DNA from: Desulfomonile sp.
Lineage (GTDB): Bacteria; Desulfobacterota; Desulfomonilia; Desulfomonilales; Desulfomonilaceae
NCBI GenBank assembly: GCA_020216785.1
Contig: JAIWNO010000264.1
Coordinates: 1-10,000 of the forward strand
Reading direction: 5' to 3'
DNA length: 10,000 nucleotides
In this document: one piece after another, positions 6,590 through 10,000 of the stretch
How the letters are laid out: each line of letters starts with the position of its first letter
Position numbering within the stretch: the first letter of the stretch is position 1
Translations under genes and position numbers: made by a program
The notes under the pieces: model-generated
What the model saw: the letters and a program-made list of their open reading frames with translations, nothing else
What the model was told of the DNA's origin: nothing
The model's database searches: none

Positions 6590-7671
6590 TCCTTTCTGCG
6601 GTGACCCTTCACGGCAGCCTCCGCCGGCTCGGAGTGGATGCACTTCTGTTCAACTCCTCGGAAATTCTGCCCTCGGTGAACTTACGCCATGTTACCGGCT
6701 TTACGGGGTCAGACGGCGCGGTTCTTATCACCGCAAAGGAGCGGCATCTTTTCACCGACGGCCGTTACGGCATTCAAGCTCGCAATGAGGCGCGGGGCTT
6801 CCGGCTACATGTTGTGAGGCGCAGGCTCGATGCGCTGGCAAGGACCGTCAAGGCGGCAGGAGTCAGCAGGTTGGGAATCGAGGCCTCCCGAGTGAGTCAC
6901 GAATTTACTACGAACCTGGCACGGCGTCTGCCGGACGTCCGACTTGTGTCGGTGCCGAAATCGTTTCTCGACGGGCTGCGAGTGCGCAAAACCCCTGAAG
7001 AGAAAGCCAGGATCGAGCGTGCAGCGCGATGTGCGTCGGATGCGTGCGGCTCCTTGCTTGAGAGGCGCCTGACCGGTCGCGTCGAGAAAGACGTTGCTGC
7101 GGAATTGGAAACGCTGTTCCGTCGTTGCGGCGCGGACGGCCCCGGATTCGAAACCATAGTCGCGTCAGGCGAGCGGGGCGCTCTACCGCATGGAGCTGCC
7201 TCAGATAAGGTGATCAACGTCGGCGAACTGGTCGTCGTGGACTACGGCTGTGTGATTGACGGATACCATAGCGATGAGACCGTAACCTGCGTGACCGGCG
7301 CGCCGACATCGGAACAACGTAAGATGCATCAAGCGGTGTACACTGCTCACATGCGCGCGATCGAGGCATTGCGCGTGGGAATGCGTGTGCGAGACGTGGA
7401 CCGCATTGCGCGGAACTCGATTGCCGCTGCGGGATACGGCAAGTATTTTGTGCACGGACTCGGTCATGGCGTCGGGCTTGAGATTCACGAGCCACCTTCT
7501 TTGTCCCCCCTTGGTAAAGGTCTAGTCGAAGAGGGAATGGTCTTTACTATCGAGCCTGGAATTTACATTGAAGGATTTGGAGGTGTGCGTCTCGAGAGTC
7601 TTGTGTACATGGACCGCACCGGCCCAGAGCTGCTATCACGGATGTCGAAGGATCTTATCGTGGTGGAGTGA
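6586..7671 (+). CDS. M24 family Xaa-Pro aminopeptidase/dipeptidase
   Basis: A 361-residue cytoplasmic metallopeptidase of family M24 (aminopeptidase P/prolidase), which releases an N-terminal residue preceding proline. Residues about 1-130 form the creatinase-type N-terminal domain, with RHVTGFTGSDGAVLIT and LFTDGRYGIQA. The C-terminal pita-bread domain carries all five dinuclear metal ligands: Asp219 (VVDYG), Asp230 (YHSDETVT), His294 (GLGHGVG), Glu323 (FTIEPGIY) and Glu337 (VRLES). His290 and His301 are further conserved histidines near the site. Length and N-domain type fit the short bacterial PepP/PepQ-like enzymes. The sequence does not separate aminopeptidase P from prolidase, so no symbol is given. 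The ATG at 6586 overlaps the TPR gene stop by 4 bases; 103 bp separate it from efp. Confidence 0.93.
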   Translation: MILSAVTLHGSLRRLGVDALLFNSSEILPSVNLRHVTGFTGSDGAVLITAKERHLFTDGRYGIQARNEARGFRLHVVRRRLDALARTVKAAGVSRLGIEASRVSHEFTTNLARRLPDVRLVSVPKSFLDGLRVRKTPEEKARIERAARCASDACGSLLERRLTGRVEKDVAAELETLFRRCGADGPGFETIVASGERGALPHGAASDKVINVGELVVVDYGCVIDGYHSDETVTCVTGAPTSEQRKMHQAVYTAHMRAIEALRVGMRVRDVDRIARNSIAAAGYGKYFVHGLGHGVGLEIHEPPSLSPLGKGLVEEGMVFTIEPGIYIEGFGGVRLESLVYMDRTGPELLSRMSKDLIVVE

Positions 7672-7712
7672 GCCCGTCGCTCCATTAACTACAAAAAATA
7701 CACTTCTCACAC

Positions 7713-7751
7713 TTGCGGATACGAGAAAGTGAGGAATAATTTTTATATATT
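7713..7751 (+). promoter_or_regulatory. Candidate promoter for efp
   Basis: The 103-bp gap before efp is AT-rich. It contains TTGCGG (7713-7718), 16 bp, then AATAAT (7735-7740, 5 of 6 matches to TATAAT), and a second -10-like TATATT (7746-7751, also 5 of 6) without a good -35. CACTTCTC (7701-7708) and GAGAAAGTG (7723-7731) can form an 8-bp stem with one bulged base, which could instead mark the end of the upstream transcript. The exact elements are uncertain. Confidence 0.35.
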
Positions 7752-7774
7752 GGCTGTGATTTAAGGGAGGCACC

Positions 7775-8335
7775 ATGTATTCTACCCCTGACTTCCGAAA
7801 GGGACTGAAGATTGAACTCAACGGAGAACCCTTTGTTATCGTTGATTTTCTTCACGTGAAACCCGGTAAGGGCGGAGCATTTGTCCGTACGACGCTTAAG
7901 AGCCTGCTCACCGGCAACGTGATCGATAGGACATTCCGATCAGGCGAAAAAGTGGACAAACCCGATCTGGAAGAGAAGACAATGCAGTATCTCTACGAGA
8001 GTGACGGACAGTTCTACTTCATGGACTCCGAGACTTATGAGCAGTCATTCCTTACGGAAGACCAGTTGGGGGACTCCCGGAACTATCTTCAGGAGAACGT
8101 TGAAATCACCGTGTTGTTCCACAACGGCAAACCGATTGGAGTGGACGTCCCCATTTTCGTGGAACTCCGCGTCGCGTCTACAGAGCCCGGTGTTAAGGGC
8201 GACACGGCCGGCGGTGCTACGAAGCCGGCAACCCTGGAGACCGGCATGACCGTGCAAGTGCCTCTGTTCATCAATGAGGGAGATGTTCTCAAGATCGACA
8301 CCCGCACCGGCAAATACATCGAACGGGTCAGGTAG
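7775..8335 (+). CDS. efp: Elongation factor P
   Basis: A 186-residue EF-P of normal full length, which binds between the P and E sites of the ribosome and rescues stalling at consecutive prolines. Domain I (about 1-65) carries the loop HVKPGKGGAF (27-36), whose tip is Lys32, the residue modified in lysine-type EF-Ps; an EarP-type protein would have arginine here. Domain II (about 66-129) includes LYESDGQFYFMD and FLTEDQLGD. Domain III contains GATKPATLETGMTVQVPLFI and ends in GDVLKIDTRTGKYIERVR, the EF-P signature region. ATG 7775 has a strong AAGGGAGG (7763-7770) 4 nt upstream. No modification enzyme (EpmA, EpmB, EarP, YmfI type) is encoded in the window, so the state of Lys32 is unknown. 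Confidence 0.97.
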   Translation: MYSTPDFRKGLKIELNGEPFVIVDFLHVKPGKGGAFVRTTLKSLLTGNVIDRTFRSGEKVDKPDLEEKTMQYLYESDGQFYFMDSETYEQSFLTEDQLGDSRNYLQENVEITVLFHNGKPIGVDVPIFVELRVASTEPGVKGDTAGGATKPATLETGMTVQVPLFINEGDVLKIDTRTGKYIERVR

Positions 8336-8341
8336 TCTCCT

Positions 8342-8396
8342 CGCGACATCCTTTTTCGGCTCAGCCGGCCCTTAGGCCGAACGCTGGTTGGTCGCG
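8342..8396. repeat. Nested inverted repeats downstream of efp
   Basis: CGCGAC (8342-8347) is complementary to GTCGCG (8391-8396). Inside lies TTCGGC (8355-8360) with GCCGAA (8376-8381), and an alternative 5-bp hairpin, CGGCC (8366-8370) with GGCCG (8375-8379). It begins 6 bp after the efp stop and ends 45 bp before the next start. No T tract follows directly, so a classic intrinsic terminator is doubtful; a processing or attenuation structure, or chance in GC-rich DNA, are alternatives. Confidence 0.4.
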
Positions 8397-8441
8397 TCGA
8401 TCCAATTTCATGTTCATCTCAGTTTTTGGAGCGTTTGACGA

Positions 8442-10000
8442 ATGGACGCATTGGGCCTTGTAGTTCTTGACGATCAGATTTTCATTTCCAAGGTCGTCAA
8501 GAGAGGCACGGAACAAGGTATTTTCACCCGCGACAGGGCTGACGAGATCATCCGTGTCTCGGTAGCAATGGCGAACAAGTACGTTCTCCATAAGGAGGTG
8601 GATTTCCGTTCGACCGAGGAGTTGGCCGGCGTCCAAGAAACCATTTTGAAGCTGGTCGGTGTGGGCCTGGAAATCCGCAGCGGCGGAGACCTGGACAAAG
8701 GATTGCGTATCCTCATGGAAGACTCGCCGGTGGATCTTTTCCGTCTGGCGTACACGCGGATCTGGAAACTTCGGCACGCGTGGGGAATGCTCCTTCAAGA
8801 CCATCGGATCGAAATCCTGGTAAGCCCGGAAGAATTTGAGTGCCTTGATGAGGTTACCTGCCAGCAGCTCTCGCAAATCAGCGTTTTTTCCGAAGCTGAG
8901 ATCCAGCAGATTTCCTCACTGACTTTGACGGACAGGATGTTCTCGTCTCTGGCCGTGCTGGAATACTATGAGTCCGAGCTGAAACGGTACAATTTCATCT
9001 TGAAGCTCAAGGAGATCCTGCCGTTCGGACTCCTTAACAAGTCCCGATCGGTTCGCGTAGAGGGCCTGGCCGAAGTGGATTGCCTCCGGGATGCGCTTGT
9101 TCACACGCTGATAGTCTCAGGCTGCGTCGGGTCGCGCGATCCCGTCGCTGTGAGCACGCATGATGTCCGCGCTTTTTTGGCGGAACTGGGAACAGCCCAG
9201 AGTCCCGGCGAGATCCCTGAGAAGGTCGAGGAAGTTTTGCTCGATCTGATTCAGGAACTTGCAGAGGGACTCGACGAAGAGAACCAGGAGCTGCTCACCA
9301 AAGAAATAGTCCGTATTGCCGAGAACTTCCTGGAAACTATCATGAACGAATGGGACACGGTCACATCCCCGGTGGAGACCACCTTTTTTAAACGATGGTC
9401 CAGGTTGGTCATCCTTTCGGACATACCTGACCCCGTTCGGAGAATCCTCAGCTCTGATCAGCCGGTGGACGAGTTTGAATTCGAGGTCCTCCTGGATCAA
9501 CTGAACTCCCGTTCGACGGATGCAGCGCGAGAACTGGCCTTGAACATGCCTTGGGAGCGCCTCAAGCCGGACCAGATCATTCGGCTCTTTCACGATGCGG
9601 GCGCACATCATGAGGCGCTGGCCGCGAAATGCTCACTGGCAGGCTTCAATGCAGCTGAACTGGTGGACTTGGTCGAAGTCCTTTCTCCCGAAGGGCTGCA
9701 CGCCCTCCTATCCGAACTCAAGCGAGCTTTCACCGAGGCCGCATTTTCCATGGAAGATCTTGAAATCCTCGCTTGTTTGCACCAGAGAGAAATATCCGTA
9801 CTCTTGAGATGCGCCGGCCCGCCCGTGGACTACGCCCCAACCCAGATTCTCTCGGAGTTCGGCGACCTCGGTGAGGTGGGCAGGAGAGTGTTTCTTCTTA
9901 CCGGGTGGAGGGAAAGCTACTTTCCTGAGTTGGTCGAAGAGGCATGGTCGATCTCCCCGGAATCGGTCAAGCGTATGATAAAAAGCCTTACGCCTGCCGA
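8442..10000 (+). CDS. Large unassigned helical protein, 3' end outside window
   Basis: An open frame of 519 codons runs without a stop to the window edge and continues beyond it. ATG 8442 is the first possible ATG, because an in-frame TGA stands at 8436-8438; GGAG (8428-8431) lies 10 nt upstream. The protein begins MDALGLVVLDDQIFISKVVK. It appears soluble and almost wholly alpha-helical, rich in Leu and Glu, with no signal peptide and no membrane segments. I see no catalytic or nucleotide-binding motif. Visible landmarks are LRILMEDSPVDLFRLAYTRIWKLRHAWGM-like helices around 88-116, an acidic stretch at about 258-290 (EIPEKVEEVLLDLIQELAEG), and from about 365 onward a series of helix units with LSPEGLHALL (414-423) and ISPESVKRMI (504-513), suggesting a helical-repeat scaffold. 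The antisense frames here are shorter and unsupported. Function unknown. Confidence 0.75.
   Translation, partial: MDALGLVVLDDQIFISKVVKRGTEQGIFTRDRADEIIRVSVAMANKYVLHKEVDFRSTEELAGVQETILKLVGVGLEIRSGGDLDKGLRILMEDSPVDLFRLAYTRIWKLRHAWGMLLQDHRIEILVSPEEFECLDEVTCQQLSQISVFSEAEIQQISSLTLTDRMFSSLAVLEYYESELKRYNFILKLKEILPFGLLNKSRSVRVEGLAEVDCLRDALVHTLIVSGCVGSRDPVAVSTHDVRAFLAELGTAQSPGEIPEKVEEVLLDLIQELAEGLDEENQELLTKEIVRIAENFLETIMNEWDTVTSPVETTFFKRWSRLVILSDIPDPVRRILSSDQPVDEFEFEVLLDQLNSRSTDAARELALNMPWERLKPDQIIRLFHDAGAHHEALAAKCSLAGFNAAELVDLVEVLSPEGLHALLSELKRAFTEAAFSMEDLEILACLHQREISVLLRCAGPPVDYAPTQILSEFGDLGEVGRRVFLLTGWRESYFPELVEEAWSISPESVKRMIKSLTPA

Noticed and set aside
8361..8876. Minus-strand frames of 171 and 93 codons opposite the large unknown gene
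   Set aside because: The plus strand is open for 519 codons from an ATG behind an in-frame stop and continues to the window edge, which is far better support than short antisense frames.
1..10000. CRISPR arrays, tRNA or rRNA genes, insertion sequences, phage or toxin-antitoxin genes
   Set aside because: I looked for spaced direct repeats, tRNA-like cloverleaves, transposase motifs and terminal inverted repeats by eye and saw none.

Overview
The window is a protein-dense bacterial chromosome segment of moderately high GC content (estimated by eye). It carries eleven genes, nine of them whole. The F1 subunit order and sequences, an elongation factor P next to an M24 peptidase, and the general flavour of the proteins suggest Desulfobacterota (former Deltaproteobacteria). 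That assignment is an inference; no rRNA or other marker is present.

Region 1 (1-3283, + strand) is the distal part of an F-type ATP synthase operon: the end of atpA, then complete atpG, atpD and atpC in the usual order, all with intact motifs. A possible intrinsic terminator lies at 3313-3360. The upstream F0 and delta genes would be to the left of the window.

Region 2 (3387-5577, - strand) is a compact three-gene unit convergent with the atp operon. In transcription order it holds a 153-residue protein I do not recognise, a metallo-beta-lactamase-fold hydrolase with all metal ligands, and a class I SAM-dependent methyltransferase whose GTG start overlaps the hydrolase stop by 4 bases. A good sigma70-like promoter (TTGACA, 17 bp, TATGAC) sits upstream. 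This unit is the accessory-looking part of the window and the best place to look for a new pathway.

Region 3 (5578-5914) is a divergent intergenic region of about 340 bp. It holds the promoter for region 2, a weaker candidate promoter facing right, and two adjacent perfect dyads (a 10-bp palindrome and an 8-bp stem with a 4-nt loop) in the predicted start-site and leader area of the rightward gene.

Region 4 (5915-10000, + strand) holds a TPR-containing protein with a proline-rich linker, overlapping by 4 bases (ATGA) a complete M24 Xaa-Pro peptidase. After a 103-bp gap with promoter-like elements comes elongation factor P. A 106-bp gap with nested inverted repeats follows, and then a large, probably all-helical protein (at least 519 codons) that runs off the right end and that I cannot assign.

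Functionally, region 1 is energy conservation. The peptidase and EF-P concern proline at the peptide and ribosome levels respectively. Region 2 is uncharacterised but looks enzymatic.
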